A stretch of 64,000 nt of DNA from Lonepinella sp051851555 (lineage in GTDB: Bacteria > Pseudomonadota > Gammaproteobacteria > Enterobacterales > Pasteurellaceae). Positions 51,962 to 60,328 of this stretch are shown here, one piece after another. A model generated the notes under the pieces. It was not told where the DNA came from, made no database searches, and was given only the letters and a program-made list of their open reading frames with translations. Each line of letters begins with the position of its first letter. The first letter of the stretch is position 1. The translations under genes and the position numbers were made by a program. The DNA lies in contig NZ_JBPDVH010000002.1 in NCBI RefSeq assembly GCF_051851555.1, forward strand, positions 310,001-374,000, in the 5' to 3' direction.

Positions 51962-51998
51962 CTCCCTAATATCCTAGATATTGGGGAGCATCTTTTTT
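51962..51998 (+). terminator. Terminator of the hip/DUF1456 locus
   Basis: CTCCCTAATATC and GATATTGGGGAG pair around CTA with minor mismatch at 51962-51988, followed by CATCTTTTTT. Confidence 0.8.
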
Positions 51999-52024
51999 AG
52001 GACTTTTTTATTTTAAATACCATT

Positions 52025-52062
52025 ACGCAAACGTTTACGTAAATCAGTAAACTCGGTATAAT
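52025..52062 (+). promoter_or_regulatory. PurR box overlapping the purM promoter
   Basis: ACGCAAACGTTTACGT (52025-52040) differs from the PurR consensus by one base. It covers the -35 (TTTACG, 52034-52039), which is 17 bp from a perfect TATAAT at 52057-52062. PurR with hypoxanthine or guanine would block transcription of purMN. Confidence 0.9.
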
Positions 52063-52093
52063 ATGGCAAAATTTCTAATAAAAGGACAACATC

Positions 52094-53131
52094 GTGAGCA
52101 AACCATCATTAAGTTATAAAGATGCTGGCGTGGATATTAACGCAGGCAATGAATTAGTTGAACGGATTAAACCGCACGTAAAACGCACTACTCGCCCTGA
52201 AGTGATTGGCGGTTTAGGTGGTTTCGGTGCGTTATGTGCGTTGCCAAGCAAATATAAAGAACCGATTTTAGTTTCAGGTACAGACGGTGTTGGCACCAAA
52301 TTACGTTTAGCGATTGATTTGAAAAAACACGATACGATTGGGATTGATTTGGTTGCAATGTGCGTCAATGATTTAGTGGTGCAAGGTGCAGAACCGTTGT
52401 TCTTCTTGGATTATTATGCCACAGGAAAATTGGAAGTAGATGTGGCATCTGATGTGGTGAAAGGCATTGCGGAGGGTTGTGTACAATCAGGTTGTGCCTT
52501 AGTTGGCGGTGAAACAGCAGAAATGCCGGGGATGTATCACGCTGGTGATTACGATTTAGCTGGCTTCTGTGTTGGCGTGGTGGAAAAATCTAAAATTATT
52601 GACGGTTCGCAGGTACAAGCGGGCGATGCGTTAATTGCGTTAGCGTCAAGTGGTCCACATTCCAATGGTTATTCTTTAGTGCGTAAGGTGATTGAAGTAT
52701 CAGGCGTAAACCCTGCTACAGAACAATTAGCAGGTCGCCCGTTAAGCGAACAAGTGCTTGCACCGACCAAAATTTATGTCAAATCGGTGTTAGAATTGAT
52801 TGAAAATGTTGATGTGCATGCGATTGCGCATTTAACCGGTGGCGGTTTCTGGGAAAATATTCCACGAGTTTTGCCACAGAATCTGAAAGCGGTCATTAAT
52901 GAAAAAAGCTGGCAATGGCAGCCTGTGTTTAAATGGTTGCAAGAAAAAGGCAATATTGAAACCTATGAAATGTACCGCACCTTTAACTGCGGTGTGGGCA
53001 TGGTGATTGCATTACCACAAGCAGATGTGGAAAAAGCCTTGACAGTGTTGCGTGCAGCAGGTGAAGACGCTTGGTTAATTGGTCAAATTGAACCGTTACA
53101 AGCAGGCGAACAACAAGTGATTATTCAATAA
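52094..53131 (+). CDS. purM: Phosphoribosylformylglycinamidine cyclo-ligase PurM
   Basis: PurM (AIR synthetase) closes the imidazole ring in purine synthesis. The 345 residues match the family: YKDAGVDINAGNELVERIKP at the start, ISGTDGVGTKL-like VSGTDGVGTKLRLAID near residue 60, CVNDLVVQGAEPLFFLDYYA near 90, GGETAEMPGMY near 138 and HLTGGGFWENIPRVLP near 245. It begins a purMN operon under a PurR box. A GTG or ATG choice is settled by the AAAGGACAACATC site (start codon GTG at 52094). Confidence 0.97.
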   Translation: MSKPSLSYKDAGVDINAGNELVERIKPHVKRTTRPEVIGGLGGFGALCALPSKYKEPILVSGTDGVGTKLRLAIDLKKHDTIGIDLVAMCVNDLVVQGAEPLFFLDYYATGKLEVDVASDVVKGIAEGCVQSGCALVGGETAEMPGMYHAGDYDLAGFCVGVVEKSKIIDGSQVQAGDALIALASSGPHSNGYSLVRKVIEVSGVNPATEQLAGRPLSEQVLAPTKIYVKSVLELIENVDVHAIAHLTGGGFWENIPRVLPQNLKAVINEKSWQWQPVFKWLQEKGNIETYEMYRTFNCGVGMVIALPQADVEKALTVLRAAGEDAWLIGQIEPLQAGEQQVIIQ

Positions 53132-53138
53132 TATTCGG

Positions 53139-53167
53139 GGGCGGAACGATATGTCCGCCCTTAATTT
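53139..53167 (+). terminator. Hairpin between purM and purN
   Basis: GGGCGGA (53139-53145) and TCCGCCC (53154-53160) are followed by TTAATTTTTC. It could attenuate purN transcription. Confidence 0.6.
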
Positions 53168-53188
53168 TTCAATTTAATACCTATCTTT

Positions 53189-53827
53189 ATGAAAAAAATC
53201 GTTATTCTTATTTCAGGTTCAGGCACCAATTTACAAGCGATTATAGAGGCTTGCGAAAATAAAATGGTTAATGGGCAAATTGTGGCTGTGATTAGCAATC
53301 AAGCCAATGCTTACGGTTTAGAACGTGCCAAAAATGCCAATATTCCCACCGCACTTTTTGAACGTAAACATTATCCAAATAATCTGGCAATGGATTTAGC
53401 TATTGGGGATTTTATTACTGATATTAAGGCAGATTTGATTGTGTTGGCTGGCTATATGAAAATTCTCACCGCTGAATTTACCCAACGCTTTGCCGGCAAG
53501 ATTTTAAATATTCATCCGTCATTATTGCCAAAATTCCGTGGCTTAAACACCTATCAACAGGCTTTGGACGCTGGCGAAACGGAACATGGTACATCGGTGC
53601 ATTTTGTGAATGAGAAAGTGGATGGAGGTGCCGTGATTTTGCAAGCTAAAGTCCCGATTTTCCCTGACGATAGCATAGAAGATATTCAACAACGAGTGAA
53701 AACACAAGAATTACAAATTTATCCTTTGGTGGTGAAATGGTTTGTTGATGATCGTTTGAAAGAAATTGACGGAAAAGCCTATTTAGATGGTCAATTACTT
53801 TCGCCACAAGGGTATGCCATAAATTAA
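53189..53827 (+). CDS. purN: Phosphoribosylglycinamide formyltransferase PurN
   Basis: PurN transfers the formyl group from 10-formyl-THF to GAR in purine synthesis. The 212 residues show VILISGSGTNLQAIIEAC near residue 4, the catalytic Asn and His in LNIHPSLLPKFRGLNT near 106, HGTSVHFVNEKVDGGAVI near 131 with Asp at the active site. A promoter-like hairpin region separates it from purM by 57 bp. Confidence 0.97.
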   Translation: MKKIVILISGSGTNLQAIIEACENKMVNGQIVAVISNQANAYGLERAKNANIPTALFERKHYPNNLAMDLAIGDFITDIKADLIVLAGYMKILTAEFTQRFAGKILNIHPSLLPKFRGLNTYQQALDAGETEHGTSVHFVNEKVDGGAVILQAKVPIFPDDSIEDIQQRVKTQELQIYPLVVKWFVDDRLKEIDGKAYLDGQLLSPQGYAIN

Positions 53828-53867
53828 CATTTAGAATATTATCCTTGCGGTGTATATTCTAAGTTGT

Positions 53868-53901
53868 AAAGCCATTGCCATAATATTGCAATGGCTTTTG
53901 A
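53868..53901. terminator. Bidirectional terminator between purN and comEA
   Basis: AAAGCCATTGC and GCAATGGCTTT form an 11-bp stem with a short AT-rich loop; T-rich sequence follows on the plus side. Confidence 0.8.
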
Positions 53902-53919
53902 TTAATGATTGGCAAATAA

Positions 53920-54279
53920 CTAGAAAATAATCCGATCTTTATTTTTATCTAATGTGGCTTGCCCAATACCTTGCACCTCCAATAACTGTTCTACTGACGT
54001 AAAAGCGCCGTGCTTTTCACGATACTGAACCATCGCCTCCGCTTTTTTCGCTCCGATGCCAGTTAAGGCTTTTTGAATCTCTGCTGCAGATGCGGTGTTA
54101 ATATTTAATTTATCACCGACTACGGCAACTTCTGCTTGTGTTTCAGTTGCAACCGTTTGTACTGCTACTTGTTGAGTCGGAGCTGTGACTGGTTGAGTGT
54201 TTTCTGCGAATGCGTTTGCACCGCTTAATAATGAGCCTACAAGTACCACAGTACTTAATAATGTTTTAATAGATTTCAT
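53920..54279 (-). CDS. comEA: ComEA-family helix-hairpin-helix DNA uptake protein
   Basis: ComEA (comE1) binds incoming DNA in the periplasm during natural transformation. I start at ATG 54279 with AAAAAGGAAATCTT upstream, giving 119 residues; the frame runs further upstream but that stretch covers the intergenic region and tRNA gene. A signal peptide (LLSTVVLVGSLLSGANAFA) is followed by a Gln/Thr/Val-rich linker and a C-terminal pair of helix-hairpin-helix motifs (LNINTASAAEIQKALTGIG, then KHGAFTSVEQLLEVQGIG). It suits an organism that reads its uptake sequences through this pathway. Confidence 0.93.
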   Translation of the reverse strand: MKSIKTLLSTVVLVGSLLSGANAFAENTQPVTAPTQQVAVQTVATETQAEVAVVGDKLNINTASAAEIQKALTGIGAKKAEAMVQYREKHGAFTSVEQLLEVQGIGQATLDKNKDRIIF

Positions 54280-54385
54280 AAGATTTCCTTTTTGAAAATG
54301 AATGTTGATTTTTTTGCTGAGAATATTGTGAGTAAACTCAACAGAACGTAATTTCAAGCAAAATGCAAAAAGTCTCAAGAAATTT

Positions 54386-54415
54386 ACCGCAGTTTTGGAA
54401 TGCAGATCACAAAAA
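54386..54415 (-). promoter_or_regulatory. Uptake-sequence variant fused to a CRP-like site, upstream of comEA
   Basis: On the minus strand TTTTTGTGATCT is followed by GCATTCCAAAA and ACTGCGGT. TGTGATCTGCATTCCA resembles a CRP or CRP-S site (TGTGA half plus a weaker half), as expected for a competence gene controlled by CRP and Sxy. The site lies about 107-136 bp upstream of the start codon. A near copy lies upstream of brnT. Confidence 0.5.
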
Positions 54416-54551
54416 TCGTAAAAAAGGATGGCAAAACAGCAAGTAAACTGCCCACCAAAGAAATAAAAGAAGCAAAAAAGCCAATAAGAAAAAGAAAAAA
54501 TAAAAAACAGAATAAGAACTAGATAGATAGCGGAATAATATATTAAAAGAA

Positions 54552-54641
54552 TGGCGGTGAGAGGGGGATTCGAACCCCCGATGCAGTTTCCCACATACAC
54601 GCTTTCCAGGCGTGCTCCTTCAACCACTCGGACATCTCACC
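54552..54641 (-). tRNA. tRNA-Ser, anticodon GGA
   Basis: The 90-nt minus-strand sequence folds as a class II tRNA: 5' GGTGAGA pairs with TCTCACC, then GCCA at the 3' end with CCA encoded. The anticodon stem CACGC/GCGTG encloses the loop CTGGAAA (anticodon GGA, codons UCC/UCU). A variable arm (TATGTGGGAAACTGCA) and the T-arm GGGGGTTCGAATCCCCC follow. Confidence 0.97.
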
Positions 54642-54796
54642 GTTAATTTGATTGCTTAATCGGAATAAGCGGGCGTGATTATAAGAATTAACGCTGCGTT
54701 CGTCTAGTCTTTTTTGCATTTTTTGAGATAACGCAAGGTTTTTTGCTGAAATTTTAGTTAGAATAGTCCGTCACGTTTAATTTTCGAGAGAGAAAA

Positions 54797-56542
54797 ATGT
54801 TAAATAAATGGTTTCTAACTAAAAATGCCCTGCTGGCGGTTAAGCCTTTTAGTGCGTTACAAGATGCGTTTCGCTTGGGTTATGGCAAAACGCAGTTGGT
54901 GAAAGATATTATTGCCGGATTAACCGTGGGGGTGATTGCCATTCCATTATCCATGGCCTTGGCGATTGCCAGTGGCGTGCCACCGCAACATGGGTTATAT
55001 ACGGCGATTGTGGCGGGCATGGTGATTGCGTTATTGGGCGGTTCTCGCTTTAATATTTCCGGACCGACCGCTGCCTTTGTGGTGATTTTATATCCGGTTA
55101 CCCAACAATTTGGGTTGGGTGGCTTGCTGATGGCGACCCTGTTATCGGGGATGATTTTAGTGCTGATGGCGCTGTTTCGATTGGGACGGTTAATTGAATA
55201 TATTCCGTTGCCTGTGACGCTCGGGTTTACCTGTGGGATTGGGATTACCATTGCCACGTTACAAATCAAAGATTTTCTGGGGTTAGATATTGCGGTCATG
55301 CCCGCCCATTATGTGGAAAAAATTTATGCCATTTTCACCGCACTTCCTAGCATAAACTGGGGCGATACGGCGATTGGTGTGGTTACGTTATTGACGCTAT
55401 CCCAATGGCACCGTTTGCGCCTCCCCTTTCCCGGCCATTTGCCGGCGGTTTTGCTCGGCACGCTGTTATCTTTGGGGCTGATTGCGTGCGGTTATGAGGT
55501 GCAAACCATTGGATCAGCGTTCCAATACCAACTGGCGGACGGCACGGTGGGACAAGGGATTCCCAATGTGTTACCTGAATTTGTGTTGCCTTGGCAGATA
55601 CCGAATGCGCAAGGGAAATTGGTAGAATGGAATTTTGATACCCTGCAAGCCTTATTGCCGGCAGCGTTTTCCATGGCGGTGTTGGGGGCGATTGAGTCCT
55701 TATTGTGTGCGGTGGTGTTGGATAATATGACCAATACCAAACATCATTCTAATAACGAATTATTGGCACAAGGGTTGGGCAATATTGTGGCGCCATTTTT
55801 AGGCGGGATTACCGCCACGGCGGCCATTGCGCGTTCGGCGGCCAATGTCAAATCGGGGGCGTTCTCCCCGATTGCCAGTTTGGTCCATGGCTTGTTGGTG
55901 CTGTTTGCGTTGCTGTTATTTGCCCCTGCGCTATCTTATCTGCCGTTAGCCTCTATGGCGGCCTTGTTGTTAATGGTGGCGTGGAATATGGCGGATATTC
56001 GGAATATTATTCACTTGGTGCGCCGTTCGGGGGCCAATGAAATTGCGGTGTTATTAACCTGTATTTTTTTAACCGTGATTTTCGATATGGTGATTGCCAT
56101 TACGGTGGGCGTGTTATTGGCCAGTTTGCTGTTTATTCGTACCATTGCGGAAATGACCAAATCCATTGAGCAATCGCATCCCGAAGATTTAAATGATGTG
56201 TTGGTGTATCGCATTAGTGGTCCGTTGTTTTTTGCGGCGGCGGATAATCTGTTTGCGGATTTACACGAAAAAACCGTGCATACGGATAACGAAATCAAGC
56301 ATATTGTGTTGCAATGTGATACGGTGACGGTGTTGGATACGGGGGGCATTCATGCCTTAACCCGCTTTGTGCAACACATGTTGCCACATCAACAGCTTTA
56401 TATGTGTAATATGCAATTTCAGCCGTTGCGCATGATCGTGAAATCCAATGCGGTGGTTGAATTGAAAAAAATTCATTTTGCGGCAGATTTAGAGGCGATT
56501 TATCAGAAAATCCGTGAAAGAGAAACGCCATCAAGCAATTAA
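54797..56542 (+). CDS. dauA: SulP-family transporter, DauA type (C4-dicarboxylate)
   Basis: A 581-residue SLC26/SulP transporter with about 12-14 membrane helices and a C-terminal STAS domain (about residues 440-560; VLQCDTVTVLDTGGIHALT). It is close to E. coli DauA (YchM), with shared GLTVGVIAIPLSMALAIASG near residue 42, RFNISGPTAAFVVILYPV near 85 and a shared LPAAFSMAVLGAIESLLCAV region near 290. DauA carries succinate and other C4-dicarboxylates at acid pH; the substrate here is inferred. It lies 65 bp upstream of hisB on the same strand, and may or may not share a transcript with it. Confidence 0.87.
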   Translation: MLNKWFLTKNALLAVKPFSALQDAFRLGYGKTQLVKDIIAGLTVGVIAIPLSMALAIASGVPPQHGLYTAIVAGMVIALLGGSRFNISGPTAAFVVILYPVTQQFGLGGLLMATLLSGMILVLMALFRLGRLIEYIPLPVTLGFTCGIGITIATLQIKDFLGLDIAVMPAHYVEKIYAIFTALPSINWGDTAIGVVTLLTLSQWHRLRLPFPGHLPAVLLGTLLSLGLIACGYEVQTIGSAFQYQLADGTVGQGIPNVLPEFVLPWQIPNAQGKLVEWNFDTLQALLPAAFSMAVLGAIESLLCAVVLDNMTNTKHHSNNELLAQGLGNIVAPFLGGITATAAIARSAANVKSGAFSPIASLVHGLLVLFALLLFAPALSYLPLASMAALLLMVAWNMADIRNIIHLVRRSGANEIAVLLTCIFLTVIFDMVIAITVGVLLASLLFIRTIAEMTKSIEQSHPEDLNDVLVYRISGPLFFAAADNLFADLHEKTVHTDNEIKHIVLQCDTVTVLDTGGIHALTRFVQHMLPHQQLYMCNMQFQPLRMIVKSNAVVELKKIHFAADLEAIYQKIRERETPSSN

Positions 56543-56607
56543 TGATTGAATTCTATGGCATTTACTGTTAAAAATACGGTTAATCACAGACAAAAGGAAA
56601 CCTCACC

Positions 56608-57702
56608 ATGACTGCACAACCGATTTTATTTATTGACCGTGACGGGACATTAATTGATGAACCCAAAACCGATTTTCAGATTGATAGTTTAGAAAAACTA
56701 AAACTGGAAAAAAATGTGATTCCTGCCTTACTTAAACTGAAAGATCGTTATCATTTTGTGATGGTCAGTAATCAAGACGGCTTGGGAACGGATTCTTTTC
56801 CGCAAGACAGTTTTGATAAACCGCACAATGCCATGATGGACATTTTTCGTTCGCAAGGGATTGAATTTGATGAGGTGCTGATTTGTCCGCATAAGCCAGA
56901 AGATCATTGCGATTGCCGCAAACCGCGGATCAAATTATTGGAAAAATATATTGCCAGACAGCTTTTTGATCCTGCCAGTAGTTTTGTGATTGGCGACCGT
57001 ACCACGGATGTGCAGTTAGCCGAAAATTTAGGTATTCAAGCCTTACAATATCACCCTGAAAAATTAAATTGGGATTTAATTGCGGAAAAATTGCTAGGTG
57101 AGCCTGTCACCAATATTGTCCACCGTGCGCCACGTTATGCGGAAGTGGTACGTAAAACCAAAGAAACCGATATTAAAGTACAGGTTTGGTTAGATGAAAC
57201 CGGTGTCAATGAGATCAAAACAGGCATTGGCTTTTTCGATCACATGCTCGATCAAATTGCCACCCACGGCGGTTTTCGCATGAATGTGTCTTGTAAAGGG
57301 GATTTATGGATTGACGAACATCACAGTGTGGAAGATACTGCACTTGCCCTCGGCACCGCCTTAAAACAGGCGATTGGCGACAAACGTGGTATCGCTCGTT
57401 TTGGTTTTGTGTTGCCCATGGACGAATGCAAAGCAGAATGTGCATTAGATTTATCGGGGCGTCCGTTTATTAAATTTCATGCGGATTTCAAACGGGACAA
57501 AGTGGGCGATTTCAGCACTGAACTCACGGAACATTTTTTCCAATCTATTGCGTTTACCATGTTAGCGACTTTACATTTAAGTGTGCAAGGCGAGAATGAT
57601 CATCATAAAATTGAAAGTTTGTTTAAAGTGTTTGGACGCACCTTAAGACAGGCGATTCGGATTGAAAGTGATGTGTTGCCGAGTTCAAAAGGCGTATTGT
57701 AA
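56608..57702 (+). CDS. hisB: Bifunctional histidinol-phosphatase/imidazoleglycerol-phosphate dehydratase HisB
   Basis: HisB catalyses steps 6 and 8 of histidine synthesis. The 364 residues have an N-terminal HAD phosphatase (FIDRDGTLIDEP near residue 7, zinc-binding CPHKPEDHCDCRKP near 93) and a C-terminal dehydratase (IKTGIGFFDHMLDQIATHGG near 205, IDEHHSVEDTALALG near 235, SVQGENDHHKIES near 330). hisG, hisD and hisC, which usually precede hisB, are not here; the neighbour is dauA. Confidence 0.97.
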   Translation: MTAQPILFIDRDGTLIDEPKTDFQIDSLEKLKLEKNVIPALLKLKDRYHFVMVSNQDGLGTDSFPQDSFDKPHNAMMDIFRSQGIEFDEVLICPHKPEDHCDCRKPRIKLLEKYIARQLFDPASSFVIGDRTTDVQLAENLGIQALQYHPEKLNWDLIAEKLLGEPVTNIVHRAPRYAEVVRKTKETDIKVQVWLDETGVNEIKTGIGFFDHMLDQIATHGGFRMNVSCKGDLWIDEHHSVEDTALALGTALKQAIGDKRGIARFGFVLPMDECKAECALDLSGRPFIKFHADFKRDKVGDFSTELTEHFFQSIAFTMLATLHLSVQGENDHHKIESLFKVFGRTLRQAIRIESDVLPSSKGVL

Positions 57703-57726
57703 TGATTTTATAGTAGGAGTAATAAA

Positions 57727-58386
57727 ATGAAATTGAAAAATATCTTATCACGTTCAATGGGGTTTACCGCAGTGATGTTAGGTTTATATTCAACCATGGC
57801 ACAAGCCAGTCAGCTCCCCAATGACGTTCTATCTCAACTGCCTAATAGTTGGAAACCCATCTATCATGCCATTGGTGACTTAAATGGCGATAAACAAAAT
57901 GATGTCGCTGTCATTGCGCAAGGGGGAAAATCCATCAAAGTAGATGATGACGCCGTTTATCCTCGTAAGCTCTTTATTTTCTTAAACCAAAATAATGCTT
58001 ATCAACAGGTATTAGAAACCCAAGAACGTTTATTGCCCACTGTCAATGTGGCAGAAAGTTGTAATGATGAGTTGATTGAGGGAGGAATAGAAATTAAGAA
58101 AGGTCAGTTATGGCTAGACACGGGTTGGTCTTTAAATTGCTCCACAACTGGAAATTGGCATAAAACCTATCAAATTCGCTATAAAAATCAAATTTTCAGT
58201 TTAATCGGTTCTGAATACACAAGTCATAGTTACGATACTATTGACAAAATTAGCACCAATTATTTAACTAATAAAGAAAAAGTAACAAATATGTTTATTG
58301 GTTCAGATAAAGAAAAATCACACTGGGAAAAACCTAAAAATCCACCAATGACATTAGATTTACGTAAACTGACCCAGTTACCCTAA
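57727..58386 (+). CDS. Exported protein of unknown function within the his cluster
   Basis: A 219-residue protein with a signal peptide (cleavage likely after AQA, near residue 28), probably periplasmic. The mature part opens with HAIGDLNGDKQNDVAVIAQG near residue 47, resembling a single FG-GAP or calcium-binding type repeat, also seen in VCBS-like proteins. Two Cys (near residues 112 and 138) could form a disulfide. I do not recognise the family beyond this. It lies 24 bp after hisB and 18 bp before hisH on the same strand, with GTAGGAGT before its ATG, so it is surely cotranscribed with his genes. Confidence 0.7.
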   Translation: MKLKNILSRSMGFTAVMLGLYSTMAQASQLPNDVLSQLPNSWKPIYHAIGDLNGDKQNDVAVIAQGGKSIKVDDDAVYPRKLFIFLNQNNAYQQVLETQERLLPTVNVAESCNDELIEGGIEIKKGQLWLDTGWSLNCSTTGNWHKTYQIRYKNQIFSLIGSEYTSHSYDTIDKISTNYLTNKEKVTNMFIGSDKEKSHWEKPKNPPMTLDLRKLTQLP

Positions 58387-58404
58387 TTACAAATGGAGTA
58401 ATTA

Positions 58405-58998
58405 ATGCAAAAAATTATTGTCATCGACACGGGCTGCGCCAACCTCTCCTCGGTCAAATTTGCCTTTGACCGTTTAGGTTTCCGTACTGAAATCTCACAA
58501 GAGATAAATGAAATCCACTCTGCGGATAAATTGATCTTACCCGGTGTTGGTACGGCGATTGCTGCGATGCAAAATTTAGAACAACGCCAACTGATTGACA
58601 TCATTAAAAATGCAACCCAACCCATGTTAGGCATTTGCTTAGGTATGCAATTAATGACGGCATATTCCGCCGAGGGCAATGTATCCACCTTAAATCTTAT
58701 GACTGGCAATACGCAATTAATCCCTGATACAGGTTTACCGTTGCCACATATGGGTTGGAATAAGGTACATTATACAGAAAATCACCCATTGTTTGCGGAG
58801 ATTGAACAAGCTAGCCATTTCTATTTTGTGCATAGTTATGCAGTGTTACCGAATGAGAACACCATTGCGACCAGTCAATATGGGGTTGATTTTTCGGCGG
58901 CCATTGCGCATAACAATTTCTATGGTGTGCAGTTCCACCCTGAACGTTCCGGCAAAAATGGGGCACAATTATTACGCAATTTTGTGGAAAATATCTAA
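58405..58998 (+). CDS. hisH: Imidazole glycerol phosphate synthase subunit HisH
   Basis: HisH is the glutaminase subunit that passes ammonia to HisF. The 197 residues are a class-I glutamine amidotransferase: VIDTGCANLSSVKFAFDRLG near residue 6, LPGVGTAIAAM near 47, the nucleophile Cys in LGICLGMQLMT near 76 and catalytic His-Glu in GVQFHPERSGKNG near 178. In most relatives hisA follows directly; here a lipoprotein gene separates them. Confidence 0.96.
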   Translation: MQKIIVIDTGCANLSSVKFAFDRLGFRTEISQEINEIHSADKLILPGVGTAIAAMQNLEQRQLIDIIKNATQPMLGICLGMQLMTAYSAEGNVSTLNLMTGNTQLIPDTGLPLPHMGWNKVHYTENHPLFAEIEQASHFYFVHSYAVLPNENTIATSQYGVDFSAAIAHNNFYGVQFHPERSGKNGAQLLRNFVENI

Positions 58999-59022
58999 CG
59001 TAATGCGCTGGAATTGGTTACG

Positions 59023-59051
59023 TTCAATACAGATTTATGATAGGCTATAAC
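59023..59051 (+). promoter_or_regulatory. Possible promoter of the LysM lipoprotein gene
   Basis: TTCAAT (59023-59028) and TATAAC (59046-59051) are 17 bp apart in the 100-bp gap after hisH. Weak match; it could allow the lipoprotein and hisAF-IE to be expressed separately from hisBH. Confidence 0.3.
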
Positions 59052-59098
59052 TTTCATGCTCAACCATAATTTATATGTTATTTAAATAGGACAATCAA

Positions 59099-59560
59099 AT
59101 GAAAAAATCACGTTTTATCTTCCCTTTGGCAGCCTTAGCTTTAGTGGCTTGTACCAATAGTAGCTCGACAGATACAGCATCATCAACCGAAGTGGTGGAT
59201 GTCAGCGAACCTTATACTAATGTACAAGTAACCGAAATGCCAACCAATATGGGGCAACCGACCTATCAACAACCGACCATTCAACAGCCCGCCTATAATC
59301 CGCCACAAGCCAGTTATGACGCAAGCAACAACAGCGAGCAAGTAGGAAATTGTACGGTGGTGCGTGATGCGAACAATACCCCTGTATATAGCCAAATTCA
59401 AAAAGGTTGCTATACCAATGCCAGTTATACCGTGGGCAAATACGATACCCTTTATTTGATCAGCTATTTAAGCGGGAAAAGTATCAATGACATTGCGAGC
59501 TTAAACGGCATTTCATCTACGGCCAAACTCAAAGTGGGTTCCACCTTACGTTTACGTTAA
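59099..59560 (+). CDS. LysM-domain lipoprotein within the his cluster
   Basis: A 153-residue lipoprotein: signal peptide with lipobox LVAC (Cys19), a Ser/Thr- then Gln/Pro-rich linker (QPTYQQPTIQQPAYNPPQ near residues 60-77), and a C-terminal LysM peptidoglycan-binding domain (YTVGKYDTLYLISYLSGKS, INDIASLNGI and KLKVGSTLRLR, about 110-153). The module resembles the N-terminal part of NlpD/YgeR-like proteins without the peptidase. It is presumably anchored in the outer membrane and binds the wall. It lies between hisH and hisA. Confidence 0.85.
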   Translation: MKKSRFIFPLAALALVACTNSSSTDTASSTEVVDVSEPYTNVQVTEMPTNMGQPTYQQPTIQQPAYNPPQASYDASNNSEQVGNCTVVRDANNTPVYSQIQKGCYTNASYTVGKYDTLYLISYLSGKSINDIASLNGISSTAKLKVGSTLRLR

Positions 59561-59578
59561 CAGGTTTAGGACGACGCC

Positions 59579-60328
59579 ATGAAAAAATCCATGATTATCC
59601 CCGCACTTGACCTGATTGATGGGCAAGTCGTACGCTTACATCAAGGGGATTATGCCAAACAAACGACCTATTGTGATGATCCCATTGCGCAATTTGCGCA
59701 TTATTTGGTACAAGGGGCGGAACAGTTGCATTTGGTGGATTTAACCGGTGCGAAAGATCCGGCCAAACGTCAAACCAAGCTCATTGGCCACATTATTGAA
59801 ACCACGCAATGTAACATTCAAGTGGGTGGCGGTATTCGCAGCGAACAAGATGTGGCGGATTTATTAGCCGTAGGGGCGAATCGTGTGGTGATCGGTTCAA
59901 CGGCGGTGAAAAATGCAGACCTTGTGAAAGGTTGGTTTGAAAAATATGGGGCGGAAAAATTTGTCTTGGCGTTAGATGTCAATATTGATGAAAACGGCAA
60001 TAAAATTATCGCCATCAGTGGTTGGCAAGAAACTAGTGGGGTGTCGCTTGAAAGATTAATTGAAGATTATCAATCCGTGGGTTTGCAACATGTTTTATGT
60101 ACTGATATTTCCCGAGATGGCACCTTATCGGGGTCTAATGTGGATTTATATCGTGAAATTTGTGCCAAATACCCCGCAATCCATTTTCAATCTTCGGGCG
60201 GTATTGGCGGATTGTCGGATATTCAAGCCTTAAAAGGCACTGGCGTGGCGGGCGTGATTGTGGGACGTGCCTTATTAGAGGGTAAATTTAATGTAGCTGA
60301 GGCGATTGCATGTTGGCAAAACGGATAA
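59579..60328 (+). CDS. hisA: 1-(5-phosphoribosyl)-5-[(phosphoribosylamino)methylideneamino]imidazole-4-carboxamide isomerase HisA
   Basis: HisA performs the Amadori rearrangement in step 4 of histidine synthesis. The 249 residues form a phosphate-binding TIM barrel with IIPALDLIDGQVVRLHQGDY near residue 5 (catalytic Asp), NIQVGGGIRSEQDVADLL near 78, LALDVN near 128, CTDISRDGTLSG near 168 and GVAGVIVGRALLEGKF near 224. Its end overlaps hisF by 19 bp. Confidence 0.97.
   Translation: MKKSMIIPALDLIDGQVVRLHQGDYAKQTTYCDDPIAQFAHYLVQGAEQLHLVDLTGAKDPAKRQTKLIGHIIETTQCNIQVGGGIRSEQDVADLLAVGANRVVIGSTAVKNADLVKGWFEKYGAEKFVLALDVNIDENGNKIIAISGWQETSGVSLERLIEDYQSVGLQHVLCTDISRDGTLSGSNVDLYREICAKYPAIHFQSSGGIGGLSDIQALKGTGVAGVIVGRALLEGKFNVAEAIACWQNG

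Noticed and set aside
54280..54627. Upstream extension of comEA by 116 codons
   Set aside because: It runs through the tRNA-Ser gene and the putative control site, and the translated part is a hydrophobic low-complexity run. The ATG at 54279 is followed by a proper signal peptide and preceded by AAGGAAA.
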